DNA of 64,000 nucleotides, from assembly GCA_038363925.1 (NCBI GenBank), contig JAQQWL010000006.1, forward strand, positions 3,824,501 through 3,888,500, given 5' to 3'. The position numbers and the translations under genes are program-made. The notes under the pieces are model-generated. The model worked only from the letters and a program-made list of their open reading frames with translations, had not been told where the DNA came from and did not search any database. Shown piece by piece: positions 21,243 to 32,523 of this stretch (its first letter is position 1; the number at the start of each line of letters is the position of its first letter). Source of the DNA: Apiospora phragmitis. Taxonomy: Eukaryota > Ascomycota > Sordariomycetes > Amphisphaeriales > Apiosporaceae.

Positions 21243-22510
21243 CTTAGATGGTGTTAGGCCGAAAAGATGCGATGGTCTGTAGTTCCTCTCTTGCGTAGAA
21301 CTAACCTAGAGGCTGTCAATTGCTCGCAGTACTATAGTATAGTATATAGATATGCTTACTATAGTCCTGTTGAGCTCCGCCGTTCCTAGGTAGGTGGATG
21401 TGTATCGATGTCCGTGATTCCTGAGTCTCTGGTTTCAAAAGGCCGAGTATCCAAAACTCAGATTTGACAGTCGAGTCCAGCAGCTATATACAGACCGTTT
21501 TGAAAGTAGCCTCGCCTAGATCAAACAGGACCAATGACAACTGTCTCAAAATATATACACACTCCTGAATCTGTTTCGTCACTGTTGAACTGTTGAATAA
21601 TAGCCATTGACACCTGTCTTATATTTATATACACACTTTAAAGAACAGCCAGGGCCCATCAAACAACGGGCATTGACAGCTGTCTCGGAAACTATTGACC
21701 TTAACCACTGGTAGTAACAATGCGGCCCCCTTTGTTATCGACGCCTTCTAAACGCACGTTCGGATGAACCATTCACCTTGGCCCCTGGTTAAGGTATAAC
21801 CAAACAAGTCTCATTGTTTACCCCTTTGTTACGCAGCGTGCTATTCTGAGACACAAGGCCCTTATTCTGCACCCCAGGTGAAAGGATTACCCCTTGACGT
21901 AGAGTTGGTTGAAGACCTGCTACCGCGAGTACCATTTAGTTACATTGGACACCGTAGACCTGTCCCAGATGTGAGACCCCCTGAATGCTCGCACGGCCGG
22001 CATGAGTATTGCTGACGCCTGGAATTGCTTGTTGCTCCTATAACTATGCAGCGTGTGCTGCGTATACTGCACTCAAACTCAGGACTCCTTTCCCTGAGCC
22101 CATTGTGAAAGTACCGAAGGTTTCACAGCTGACATGCCATTTGACACAGCGGCTGCTACGCAGTCGTCCATAGCTGCTGTGAGACATGATGTTTTAGTGG
22201 GAGGGTACGTTTTAGATATATTTTCGCTCAACTTCGACTATATGCATGATATAGAGCAACGTACGTGCCTGATTATGTATTTAATAATTTATATCTTCAA
22301 CTCCCGCCGTGGTATCAAATGGTAAATATTGACCTGAAAATAAGACACTCCACCCAATCACCGTTCGATGAGGTGAGCCGTGCGAGGCTATGATGCAAAT
22401 GCAAGGTATATCCAGTTGATAGCTCCATAAACGCCAAGAAAGACGACATTAGTTTCCATCGAAGTCGATCATGCTAATCAAATCAAGCTGATGGTGTCAT
22501 ATAAGCCCGA
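21243..22510. other. intergenic region upstream of the 258-aa gene
   Basis: No gene seen. Contains the repeated palindromes at 21536-21684 and AT-rich sequence around 22200-22330. Confidence 0.45.
21536..21684. promoter_or_regulatory. three GACANCTGTC palindromes
   Basis: GACAACTGTC (21536-21545), GACACCTGTC (21609-21618) and GACAGCTGTC (21675-21684) occur 73 and 66 bp apart, all preceded by AATT/ATTG-type flanks and followed by T. The first two are also followed by ATATATACACAC or TATATACACAC. They lie 290-440 bp upstream of the ATG of the 258-aa gene. Dyad symmetry and regular repetition fit binding sites for a dimeric regulator, but the factor is unknown. Confidence 0.4.
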
Positions 22511-24055
22511 TCAGACCATCGGGATCGCCGGGCCGTGATCCCATCCTGTGGGACTGAGACGAATCTCTCGCAGCCAGTTATTGGACTGGTAATAGCATCG
22601 AGCCATATCTGTTGACGACGACAGCCACACATGGTCGGGATTCACGTTGTTTGAACCGGCTGACTCCGTGACACCGACCTGCTCCGTCAGGCAGGCGATG
22701 TCGCTGCCATCATCGGCAATATCCAGAAACGTGATGTTCCAGCTGTTGGTCTCGACTTGCGACGCAACATAGAACGCGTGAGTCTCGTCTTGATACAGTA
22801 CATAAGTGTCTGTCAAGTTGCTCGCCTTCCTGGATGAAGTCATCACGCTAATGGCAGACCATTCGGGGATGGCAATAGACATATTCGCTTTCAGTGGGTT
22901 AGCGGGAGCATAGAAGAACGGTCCGGGGTTGAATAACTCACCGATGGAATTATTGTTGATGGCTGACTCAGCGAAATCGTTACCACCGAACATGTGCTGC
23001 GACAGGAAGCCAGAGCTGTTTCGGTAAAACAGACCAGTGGGATACGGGCTTCGATACTGGCGGATGGCTGGTATCAGGCCCAGGCTAGTGCCAATTGAAC
23101 CGTTCACACCCATGCTCTGGTTTGTGTAGGTGTCACCATTCCATGTGAACTTCCGAAAGGTTGAATCAGCATCCTGAGTCACGAGGTATGGCCAATACGA
23201 CGTCAAGACCGATGTGGAATCGACCTTGACGGGCTGGTGACCGATACCGTCCTCTCGTGGCGAAGTATCGTCCTCGGATAAGTACACGCCCTCTAAAGTG
23301 GACGAATCATTTAAATAGTAAAGTTGGAAGTGCGGCTGTAAGGGCTGTCAGCATGAATACCATCGAGATTGGTCGTGCGCGCAATGCTTGGTCGGCAGGA
23401 ATGCGGGCGGATTGACGAAAGAAAAAAGCGTTCGGACTCTGAATTGGGGTTGCACACTCACATATGACAAGTCGATAGTTGCTGTGAGGGGTGTATTGTT
23501 CTTGGCTGAAATGCTGTGAAAAGTCACGGGGGGCTGCCAAGTGGCCTCGGTATTCTCGTAGGCAGACATGCGGATCTTGCCATCGCCGCCCTGGTAAAAC
23601 AGGCGGATGTTGAAGCCGTCGCCGGGAATGCGCCGACCAGTGACGGCCAGGCGCGACCCCTTTAGCAGCAGCCGTGCAGTGTCATTTCCGGCGTTGCCCT
23701 GATTCCCGCCGTCCCTACGGGCCTTGACGCCCAGGACGGCGCCGACAATAATACCCGCGGCGATGATCAGCCCCACAATGCTGATGATGAGGATGTTGCC
23801 CCTGCGGCTGGTCCGGGACTTTGACAATAGAGGATTGCCCGACTTCTCCTTTTGACTGTCGCCATCTAGCTTGCCATGAGCGTAAAGATCATCGGGCTGA
23901 GATCGCTGCGGAACCAATTGTGGTTGGGATGTGGCTGCATCATGGTGGCCCCTGAGGTGTCCGTGGTCCTGAGTGTTTTCTTCCGAGCTTTGGGACATGA
24001 CTTCCGATAGGTGCTTCTGTCTGTCAACAGGGCTGGTGGTGCGGTCGGAAGCCAT
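22511..24055 (-). CDS. single-pass membrane protein with fucose-lectin-like ectodomain
   Basis: Exon 1 is 24055-23462 and exon 2 is 23335-22511; a 126-nt intron (GTGAGT donor, TTACAG acceptor) joins in phase 0 to give 472 aa. The junction reads DLSY|PHFQLYYL. Residues 1-85 are polar and probably cytosolic. Residues 87-110 (NILIISIVGLIIAAGIIVGA core) form a membrane span. The remaining 360 residues are an Asn/Thr/Ser-rich ectodomain with many N-glycosylation sequons and repeated blade-like motifs (FNIRLFYQGGDGKIRMSAYE, FQLYYLND, GLFYRNSSGFL, TYVLYQDE). This is the layout of fungal fucose-specific-lectin-like beta-propeller proteins anchored at the surface. Sugar binding is inferred from family resemblance, not shown. 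No clustering with sugar-metabolism genes. Confidence 0.75.
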
Positions 24056-26486
24056 AATTATTGCTGCAGTGACACTCCCTCATGAGACCCATTCACCAGA
24101 GAAGCAAACCCCGCCAGCGTATCCTGCAGCGAGTGATGGGCGCAGGGGTGGTGGTTAGATTAAAAATATGAGGCAGTTGTTTCTGCTCATGGACATGGGG
24201 ATATCAGCTCGATATTGACATTGGGGATTTGGGACATTTGATGAGATCAGCAGAGCAGATAGCTGGGCATTTGAAGGGCAGGAATAGTTGGCCCAATTGA
24301 AGGTTTTGACGGGGCGGCACGGACCAGGTTCAGGCGAGGTTGTGTGTGGGAGCGCTGAGAAGTGGAAGGTTCAATGTTAGAGAAAGTGGAGGGGCAATTG
24401 CCCAGGAAAAGACGGACAAGACGGCGCAAACGGCTAGTCGGCACAACCTCCTCCAAGCAAAAAAACTGTGGCCAAGGGGGGGTTTATGCGGCGGGCGATT
24501 TAAAAAATCTAGGTGTTGCTGGCAAGAGACAAAAAGGCCGGCTAGACTGGAGAATTACTGTAGCTAGTGTAGCAATCCCGCCAGCAGTGCAGGCCGTCTA
24601 GAAGGGGTGAACAAATAATTGTCGCCAGATACTGGAGCTATGGGGAGACACTAGAGGTGACTGGCGGTCCAGGGGGAAAAGGGTCCTTTTTCCCAATTTC
24701 GCGGACAGGATTCAACCCAACATATCCATCTCCTATTTTCCCACTGTACTGTCCTGTGCAGTGAGCCTCAATGTGCGACACAGACGGATAGATATGGCCC
24801 ATCGCCGATCATCCGTCCATCTTCCTTTTTCTACCTACGAATACCTGATAGACTGCATACCGATGGTTGATGGCATTATCGCCGAAAGCCATGGCTCAAT
24901 TGACTCGACTCGATGCGATGCAGGCGTTTGTTTAGCTTTCGCGAGATGCAGGCTGGCAGGTGATACGAAACGGTAGGTATATTCATACATGGTCAATTGA
25001 CGCGTCATACCTTAGGTAACTATCACTTATCAGTGATGATATTAAGTGGTATCAGCGTGCCGGTTAGCCATGCCAGACTTCTGGGGAAAAAGCACTGGAG
25101 ACTGCTGAATTCCGCCCATTTTCATGTGAGTTGCGGCGCCAGTTTGCCGTTCAATTCCCTGCCAAGAACTGGCGATCCTTGCCTCATGCAGCCTAGTGGG
25201 TATGAGAGCCGGGAGTCGGCAAGCGACATTTAACATCAAGGGTTCGAGGCAACTAGATGACCCCGATCCCACTGTTGGCCGATGTGCCGAACATCCTTCC
25301 AACCTTCGTTTTCTACCGACATGTCCTGGTTTGCCCCTCCCATTGGGCTTCATTGACCTGTTTCTTTTTCTATCTTCCTTCACACGATCCGCAGCCAAAG
25401 AACCTAGCTCTGGGCTATATGCGCCTGCAAGGGACGACGGCACGGCGAGGGGCATGTCACGTCGTTCTTGAGTCGTGCTGGCACGCACCCTTCCGCTTAC
25501 CCAGTTCAGTGCGCAGTTCCCCCCACATATCAACAACACCTGCAAACGGACAAGTGACAGATTATCCATAGCCACGTTTCAGCAAATCAAGACATGTGCC
25601 TGGCTGACCACCCCAGGGCACCCGAGATCATATCATATTGAGACATGCACCCATCCACTTTCTCTGTCCTGTTTCCCGGTCGGTGCGGCAGGGTCCCGCC
25701 ACCCTCACACCCGCACCCTAATGATCCGAATTCCGTGCCAAGAGCTGACAATTTTCACTTGACTGTCTCCAGTTGCCGTTCTCCATCCGTCCATCATCCT
25801 TACATACATACACCTTGACACCCTGCTCATGAAAGGCTGACTAGTAAAATCTCTATATACCCAATGTAATCACAACCTCATGCTTTCCATTCGGTGATGC
25901 CATCGTCATTATCCCTCATGGATTACATGCACATAGTCAACGATGCCATGCTTTGCTTTTGCTCTTCACCCTGCCTCAGTGGCGCGGCACTTCCCCAGGG
26001 CAGCTGAGATTGCAGGACGTTTGAGGCGCCCTGACAAGCACCAACCCCTTACCTCACCCGTTTCTATTCGCAGTGCCAAAGCCGAATGCTTTGGGAACTG
26101 ACAGGAGTGCGGATGCACCAACGACGATGGCGTTGAATCAGGACTCACTGGTAATCTATATGAAGGCGGGCGGAAGGGGCTGTCAAAACTACTATTCGCC
26201 CAATCCTGTCGAACCAATCGGCTCCCTGCGTCCACATACTATATACCCTGCATAGCAGCCACCATATTTCGCTTCGAGTGATACCATGCTCAACTGTCAA
26301 GTATAACCTGGACAGCAAGTGACAGGTAGCAAACAAGGTCGACCTGCTCGAAGCATTTAAAGCCATGGGGAAGGCAGTGATAGTCCAGAGTAGATCAGTT
26401 CCAGAAGCATCGATTAGATGACACTGCAAGCAAGTCCCTTATGATATACCTATATCCTCAAGTAACACCCGAAATCGTTGTGCACT
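24056..26486. other. gene-free stretch between divergent genes
   Basis: About 2.4 kb without a protein-like frame. It separates the lectin-like gene (minus) from the DUF1996 gene (plus) and so holds both promoters. Nothing else recognised. Confidence 0.45.
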
Positions 26487-27708
26487 ATGCTGGGAATCTT
26501 GACCCTCTGCCTGGCAACTTGCGCCGCAGCTGCGCCCCTTGCCGGGAGAGCCACTAGAGCCTTCAGCGTCCTGCGCTTCAACAATGTAGCCGACAAGTTC
26601 TCAACCGAGGGCCGCATGGATCCCATCATCAGCCCAGGCGCCGCTTCGGCCCATTCGCATGGGGTCATGGGCGGCAGCAACTTCGGCTTGACCGTCCAGG
26701 GTGACCAGTTGCTCAAGTCCAAGTGCACCAACTCGATGATCAAGAACGACAAGAGCAACTACTGGGTGCCGGGCGTCTGGTACCAGTCGCCGCACAACGG
26801 CACTTTCAAGAAGGTACCCCTGTTCTACATGCAAGTGTATTACTTGTAAGTTCACTTGGTTATCCTTGTCAGCTTACTTATTGGTGCAAAAGCTGAAATG
26901 TACTAACACCCCTCTCCACTAGCTTTGATATAACCAACGACAAGATCGAGCCCTTCCTACCTGGACTCAAGATTGTCAGCGGCGAAGCCGGGAAGCGCAC
27001 TCCACCCGCAACGGGCGGCCTGCAGCTCGACCCGTCCAAGGGGCCCATCCAGTCGGCCCAGTTCACGTGCCCCGCGCAGGGCGACCCGGACCGGTACCCA
27101 AGGGGTCGGACGGCACACGTGGAGGCCTCGCGGACCCGGGAAACCGCGGCGCCGGTGCGGGCTTCCCCGTGATCAACTGCGACGGGTACGCGTCGCCGCT
27201 ACGGCAGGACATCCACCTGCCGTCGTGCTACAACCCGGCCGCGGGGCTCGACGACCACGCCCACAACATGGCGTTCCCCGCGGACAACCACGGCAAGCTG
27301 GACTGCCCGGCGGGCTGGGTCCACGTGCCCCACCTGTTCTTCGAGGTCTACTACGACACGCCGCGCTTCGCGGCGGACTGGCGGCCCGATGGCCGGAGCC
27401 AGCCCTTCGTCCTCTCGGACGGCGACCGCACCGGCTTCAGCCTGCACGCCGACTTCGTCAGCGGCTGGGATCGGGACACGCTGCGGGCCATCATCGACGG
27501 GTGCGACACCGGGTCCGGCGGCATGGACACGTGTCCCACCGTCCTCGGCGGCGTCAACAAGGACGACAAGTGCGTCATCGACTCCGTCGTGCCCGATCCG
27601 GCGGAGGCGTGGGTCACGGCTCTGCCGGGAATAACCCCTTACAGGGGTGGGGTGTTGGGGGCTACTAAGAAGCCAGAAGGAAGTTGCGGAAGGGCTGGTC
27701 TCTATTAG
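26487..27708 (+). CDS. secreted DUF1996-family protein (frame break)
   Basis: Exon 1 is 26487-26845 (ATG at 26487 opens a signal peptide, MLGILTLCLATCAAAA). The 77-nt intron 26846-26922 has a GTAAGT donor and a textbook TACTAAC branch point; exon 2 runs 26923-27708. The product has DUF1996 hallmarks in order: DPIISPGAASAHSHGVMGG near the start, the Cys of KSKCTNS, YWVPGVWY, FTCPAQGDPDRYP, INCDGYASPLRQDIHLPSCY, HNMAFP, CPAGWVHVPHLFFEVYYDT, and GFSLHADFVSGWD. These are extracellular proteins of unknown biochemical role. The frame changes between DRYP and KGSDGT at about 27097-27101 (one base missing in a CCC/A run). Allowing one base there gives an exact 381-aa protein. So this is either a sequencing error or a recent pseudogene. 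Confidence 0.85.
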
Positions 27709-28369
27709 TGTTTGCTTCTACATAGGTGTGGTTGATGACAACATTTCAAGGATGTATTCGATGTGTATAATTCAATGTTACTATTATCCGCTCAATACTC
27801 AAAATTACACAAGTCCATCAAGTCACGCAATGCTCCATTAAGATGCGCCACAGACTGACAGGTCGCTCTAGAATACAAAGCGAGTCTATTATTAAAAGTG
27901 TAAAAGAAATAGTTGGAATAAATCCTTGGAGAATATTGAGATATCTAACAACCACATGATTTTAAAATCACATGTTTAGATTAGGGGAGTGAGATAGAAT
28001 GCAGGATACTAATAGTTGGGGAGTGCGTGACACGACCCAAAGTCGAACAGAGAGGTAAAAGGGGTTGGATAGAAAAAAAGACGCAAGGCTAAAAGGGCAT
28101 ATGCACAATGTAACAATTACTGCAGACTTTTCTTACCAAGGGGATAGATATCCTGACAAACCACACATGCAATCTCAGGGGTGAGAAAACCGACGCTCAA
28201 AGACTAGCACAAATCACCTCATGGCTTTCTGTTAGGGGCTGGCATGCCTACTGGACCTAACAATGACAGGCTTGTCGAAATTATAGGAAAAGAAGCAAAA
28301 CAAAATTCCAGGGGAGAAAACTCAAAACACTACAACACAAAAAGATCGTGAACCACGCTGTCAGGTGTA
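27709..28369. other. AT-rich intergenic region
   Basis: No gene seen. It holds the 3' end of the DUF1996 transcript and the downstream flank of tRNA-Asp. Confidence 0.45.
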
Positions 28370-28462
28370 CTCCTCGACGGGGAATTGAACCCCGGTCTCG
28401 AGCGTTTCATGTCTATCGCATTGAATGACAAGCTCGCATACTGACCACTATACTATCGGGGA
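28370..28462 (-). tRNA. tRNA-Asp (anticodon GUC) with 21-nt intron
   Basis: Read on the minus strand: acceptor TCCCCGA (28462-28456) pairs with TCGAGGA with one C-A mismatch. The D arm is GTAT-AGTGGTCA-GTAT, the anticodon stem CGAGC/GCTCG, the anticodon loop T-T-GTC-A-C, and the T arm CGGGG-TTCAATT-CCCCG, with discriminator G73 as usual for tRNA-Asp. A 21-nt intron (28405-28425) sits at the canonical position between bases 37 and 38. Mature length is 72 nt without CCA. Confidence 0.9.
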
Positions 28463-28828
28463 TTCCAAGCCAGGCTTGTTGTTGTTGAAAATTTGGTCGT
28501 AATGTGTGTATATCAAGCTTATGGCTCCTCTAGCGGTCTGTTGGGTTCCGACCATCAATGGTTCTCGACGTCTATTTTAGTAGCCGAACTTCAAAGCTCT
28601 TTTTTAATTACAATCCTTGGATAAGTAGCCTTACAAGCAGGTACGATGACGTTTATGGCATTATTGCATTGTGAAGGGTGCATCTATTAATAGCATGCGG
28701 TTCGCATCGAGGAAGAATCGCCCCGCTATTAATAGCACCTAATCACCTCGGAGCAGCATTAACCAGCTGCCGCCTGTCTACCTACCTATCCTAACATCCT
28801 CAAGCACCGTTCGTGCTCCCAGGTCCCA
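28463..28828. other. AT-rich spacer
   Basis: Upstream flank of the tRNA and 3' flank of the metalloprotease-like gene. A TATTAATAGCA sequence occurs twice (near 28684 and 28726). No gene seen. Confidence 0.4.
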
Positions 28829-29992
28829 CTAATGCGGCAGAACACACTTGACCTCCTTCTTGCCGTCATTCCTGATCTGCTCAATACCCTTCGCCTTGAT
28901 TCTGACATCCGGAGCAGGGTACGGGGGCACCTTCTTGTCGTCGACGGGGGCAACCGGGTGATTCTGCCATCGCTTCGTGCACTTGGGCTTGGACCGTGGC
29001 TTGATGATGTCGCCGAGCACGTTCTTGTATGTCGAGATAACATGGGAAACCTGCCGGTCGTGTCACGTCAGCTACTCGAACACAATAGCATCCCAGGCTG
29101 CTTCTTTTGGATGTGGGGAGGGGAGCACTTATGATAATTACTCACCATTTCGGCATCCTCGGTGATGCTGGCAAGACCACCGGGAACGACCAGATCGTAT
29201 AACGTGGAAGGGCCCGCCTCGGCAAAGTTCTCCTGCCATTTGGTCAAAGAGTACATGCTCACTGCACCAGCATCCAGGCTGTAGTTGCCCATCCACCAGT
29301 TGCTTGTGCTGAAGGTGCCGTTGCCATACTTCATCAAAGCATAGTTTTCCAGGATATGTGAGATTTCGTGGGCCAGGAGCGATTCCTTGAAGTACTGATA
29401 GCGGACATAGATGACGGGGATATCTCCCAAGGAGAATGCAACCCCAGCCACTCCAGCGCCAGGGTTGGGAAGTGTGACGAGGGTGCTGACATATTCTCGT
29501 ATACCAATGGGAATCTTGCCGAAGACCTGCACAAATGAGGATGCTTAGTTCTGCTGTCAACTTGGGTAGGCGAGGTACAGTATGGCCAAGAGTGGTCTGA
29601 AAGCTCCCTGGTCTTGCATGGGTCTACTCACCTTCACCATCTCGGCGATGCTGCTTGGGTCACTGAAGTGGCGACAGATGGTCCATGGCTCGTCACAGTC
29701 GTCGTACTTGACGCTGTAGACCTCCATCTCCCAAGGGTTGAGATTTTCCTGTTCAGCGGCTCTGCAGCAGGGCCCAGGAATCCACCCAGATGCCCAGCCC
29801 TTCCAATTACCCCCAAGTGGGAGGCCAATGTGCCGACAGGTCGTCTTCGAGGTTGTATCGGAGTTCCGGCCTCACTACCGGCTTCGTGGCAGGCTTGTCT
29901 TCGGCAGGCGGGACATGGGTCGTGTTGTCGTCACCCAAAGCGGCACCGAGAAATCCCAAGAGGAGAAAAAAGACAGCGAGAAAGGCACCCAT
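28829..29992 (-). CDS. secreted HExxH (zincin-like) protein
   Basis: Four exons: 29992-29811, 29761-29632, 29526-29146 and 29050-28829. All three introns (49, 105 and 95 nt) are GT-AG and phase-consistent, giving exactly 304 aa. The N-terminus is a signal peptide (MGAFLAVFFLLLGFLGAALG). The segment VKYDDCDEPWTICRHF with two Cys, then FGKIPIGIREYV, then HEISH at residues 157-161, followed by WQENFAE some 50 residues later, matches a fungal group of secreted metalloprotease-like proteins. HExxH with a downstream Glu would bind zinc and catalyse peptide hydrolysis, but activity is inferred. The C-terminal 70 residues are Lys/Pro-rich with two Cys. No frame break here, in contrast to several neighbours. 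Confidence 0.8.
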
Positions 29993-30796
29993 TTTGGCGA
30001 TGTTCCGAGTGTTGCTTTATTTGTCTCAATATTAGTAAATTCTATAGTTTTACAGTTTTGTTTAACTGGTTGGTGGCAGAAAGAGTGTTGATGCCAAAGA
30101 GCAATAGGAGACAAAGCCGAAGGGGGCTTCGTTGCTGTGTCACGGATATGGAGCGTGAAATGGGATAGGTTGTGAAAGAGCGGGAAAGAGAACAGCTTAA
30201 AGATGGGAATGTAGTAGGGCTTTATACGATTTTGCAGTCACACTCACACATCGAATACATAATAGCATTCACTCAGTCCTTGGGCTGGTGAATGCAAACC
30301 TGGTGTCATAAAGCATCACTGTGATCAACCTTGGTGAATAATACAGGCAGATTGCCACAACAACGCTTGGGGATGTGATTTAGTACCAACCCAAACTCTC
30401 ATGACCCCCAAGCTGTAGTTACAACGCCATTTGAATACTCAGTGGCCATGTAATTAATAGTATTGAGCAGGCCAAGTTAGAGGGGACACGAGTAACTCTA
30501 AGTAGCGACTGAAAACTAATACCACGACTAGCTGGAGAGCCACGGGGGTGTTACTCCATGCCTAGCCCCTATTCCCCTATACCCCACTTGCCTCTATTGC
30601 AAGCTTGAGTAATCCATGTACTGTTTCTTACCACCGAGCTGTAGGCCTCTATAAGAGTCCACCTTGAGTGTGTAATCCAAGTTGCATGAGCTTCACGCCT
30701 CTATAGAGGCCTAAAATTGCTCTGCTGTTTCATGAACAGTAGAACCGAGACGAAGCAGGCTAACCAGTGGCAACAACGGGGGTATCATTGTAACTC
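29993..30796. other. gene-free stretch
   Basis: No gene seen. It lies between the metalloprotease-like gene and the polyketide-synthase stub and contains the 14-bp palindrome at 30697-30710 and a related TAGGCCTCTATAAGAG sequence near 30642. Confidence 0.4.
30697..30710. repeat. 14-bp perfect palindrome
   Basis: GCCTCTATAGAGGC reads identically on both strands. A near-copy, GGCCTCTATAAGAG, lies about 55 bp upstream. It could be a short element end or a regulatory dyad; it is about 90 bp from the truncated polyketide-synthase fragment. Confidence 0.5.
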
Positions 30797-31190
30797 TTAC
30801 CTCCTTCCGAGGGCGAAACCGGTAGCATTGTCTTTAACTGGAGGAACGTCGTCGAGGCTGTTAGGGGTTTTCGACAGAAACCGCCCCCTGTCTAAGCCGG
30901 CGGTAAAATTCGGATTGGTGATAATATTAGCCCCGCCGGTGATCATGGTGTCTGCCTCACCCCTCCGGAGGATATTACACGCGGTGTGGATAGCGGCAAG
31001 ACTACTAGAACATGCCGTGTCAACTGTCTGGCTTGGGCCGCTGAACTTGAAGAAATAGTTCATACGACAGGAGATGAAGGCTCGATTACCTCCCGGAATC
31101 ATGTACGTATCGATTTCTTGTGCTGAATTTGTTTCCATCCACTGCCCAGTGCAGCCCCATGGAGAAAAGCTGGAGTCCTATGCTCCCTGG
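30797..31190 (-). pseudogene. orphan ketosynthase fragment of an iterative polyketide synthase
   Basis: The minus-strand frame encodes about 114 aa from the heart of a ketosynthase domain: [20 protein letters not shown], then [20 protein letters not shown] with the active-site Cys, then [16 protein letters not shown]. The motif order and the IPGGNRAF block are those of fungal non-reducing (aromatic) polyketide synthases. The frame continues upstream a little as [12 protein letters not shown] but meets a TAG near 31200, and downstream it ends at GFALGRR-stop. A whole synthase would need about 6 kb with AT, PT and ACP domains; none is visible within the window. So this is a stub left after deletion, next to three oxidoreductase genes. 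Confidence 0.85.
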
Positions 31191-31613
31191 AAACTGCTGG
31201 AATCCTCATGTCTACCTTTGTATGGAGTACTTTGCCGGAGGTAAGAAAAGGGGCAAAGGCCAGTCCTTTGACCTACCTTATACTAATATGGACACAACTT
31301 TATCTGCAGCGCTTGACATTGGACTTTCTGTGTTCCCCATCCTCCAGGTCTCAAGATGATACTTCTCGATGGGATGAATCGCAACAAAAGTGTGACAAGT
31401 CGGAATACGTCATGAGATGGGGATAAATAGACATCGGTTCAATAATTTAACAATGTATGAAAAGCAGTAATGTTTCTTTTCTACCCAACTTGGTGTTATT
31501 CACCGAGGTGTCTTGAAATGAATGAATTGATGAAACAATAGGCAAGACCGAACAAAAACCCTGACCAGCTGCCTCCCAAATGTAACTGGACTCGATGTCG
31601 TGTTGTCACCATT
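31191..31613. other. spacer
   Basis: No gene or further polyketide-synthase text seen between the ketosynthase stub and the SDR gene. Confidence 0.4.
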
Positions 31614-32523
31614 TTAGGTCCTCAGACCCATCTGCTCGTACACCTTCCCGAAGCTGCCTCTCCAGGTCTCGATGCCCAATTGGCCGAAGCCGACGCCAAT
31701 CTCGGATTTGAGCGAGCCATTCGCCTCGGTTTCCTCCAGGCCCTCAAAGAACTTGGCGACGAACTCGGCCAGCGGCATGGGCTGGAATGCCTTCCCCTGA
31801 CCTCCCTGCATGGCGACGGTGCTCTCGCGATGCTCCTTGTCCAGGCCCGTGTCCGTGTACGGGGGCACGATTTCGACGACGTTCATGTTCGTTCTCGCCG
31901 CCTCGGTCCCGAAGCGCAACTGCTGGCGCAGGACCTTGGCCAGGGCCGCGACGCCGGCTTTTGCCGGGCAGTACGCCGGATAGAAGCTGAGGGGCACGTA
32001 GCCGAGCGACGAGCTGGTCAAGAAAAGGGTCGTCTTGGTACCCGCATTTGCCAGCGCGAAGAGGTGCGGCGCGAAGAGGTGCGGCGCGAAGAGGTGGACG
32101 AGGACGGTAGGAGCGGCCAAGTTCGTAGTAAGCTCGTCGGCGATTTGCCCGGGGTCGGTGGTCGATGGATCGAAGAAGTTAAAGCACTTCTGGATCCCTG
32201 CAGTGACTAGGACAGTATCAAGGCCGGGAAAGTCCATCAAGATGGCGTCAACGGTACCAGGTAAGGCTGCCAGGTCGCTGATATCGAATTGGGTGAGATG
32301 TACTTCAGCGCCCCTTTCATGCACTGCGCGAGGTTGGGAGGGTTGAGATGCCTACCTGTCTGTTCTCCAGGCCAGGAAGCTGCTGAGCCATAGCATCTAA
32401 CTTCTCCTTGTTACGGCCTGTGGCGATGACCTTCTTTCCCATATTGTGGAAAGCATGAGCAAAGGCCTCGCCTATGCCGGCAGTGGCACCGATGATGAGT
32501 ATTTCGTTGATTTCGGAGGACAT
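31614..32523 (-). CDS. short-chain dehydrogenase/reductase, frame-broken
   Basis: The first part (ATG at 32523) reads MSSEINEILIIGATAGIGEA, with the TGxxxGxG-like nucleotide-binding motif GATAGIG. It runs to LPGLENRQ at 32356. The second part (32324-31614) continues with FDISDLAALPG, VLVTAGIQ (NAG-type motif), LTSSSLGYVPLSFYPAYCPAK holding Ser and the YxxxK catalytic pair, and a C-terminal lid. This is a classical NAD(P)-dependent SDR of about 260-290 aa. The parts are joined by a stretch with a GTAGGC donor, but candidate introns of 32 nt (CAG at 32324) and 53 nt (AAG) both leave the frame off by one, so a one-base change is needed. A 15-bp tandem repeat expands HLFAP within the protein. Divergent from the FAD oxidoreductase, sharing a 313-bp promoter region. 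Confidence 0.75.
32056..32095. repeat. 15-bp tandem repeat in SDR coding region
   Basis: GCGAAGAGGTGCGGC occurs at 32056-32070 and 32071-32085, with a third partial copy to 32095. On the coding strand it gives HLFAP-HLFAP-HLFA. It lies in the helix after the NAG motif, an unusual place for an in-frame expansion. Confidence 0.85.

Noticed and set aside
26973..27668. A 231-codon Arg/Pro-rich frame overlapping the DUF1996 gene
   Set aside because: Low-complexity shadow of GC-rich coding sequence in another frame.
31680..32210. Plus-strand frame of 176 codons over the SDR gene
   Set aside because: Antisense to clear SDR motifs; Arg-rich composition, no family.
32324..32355. A 32-nt intron to mend the SDR
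   Set aside because: Too short for usual fungal splicing and it leaves the frame off by one.
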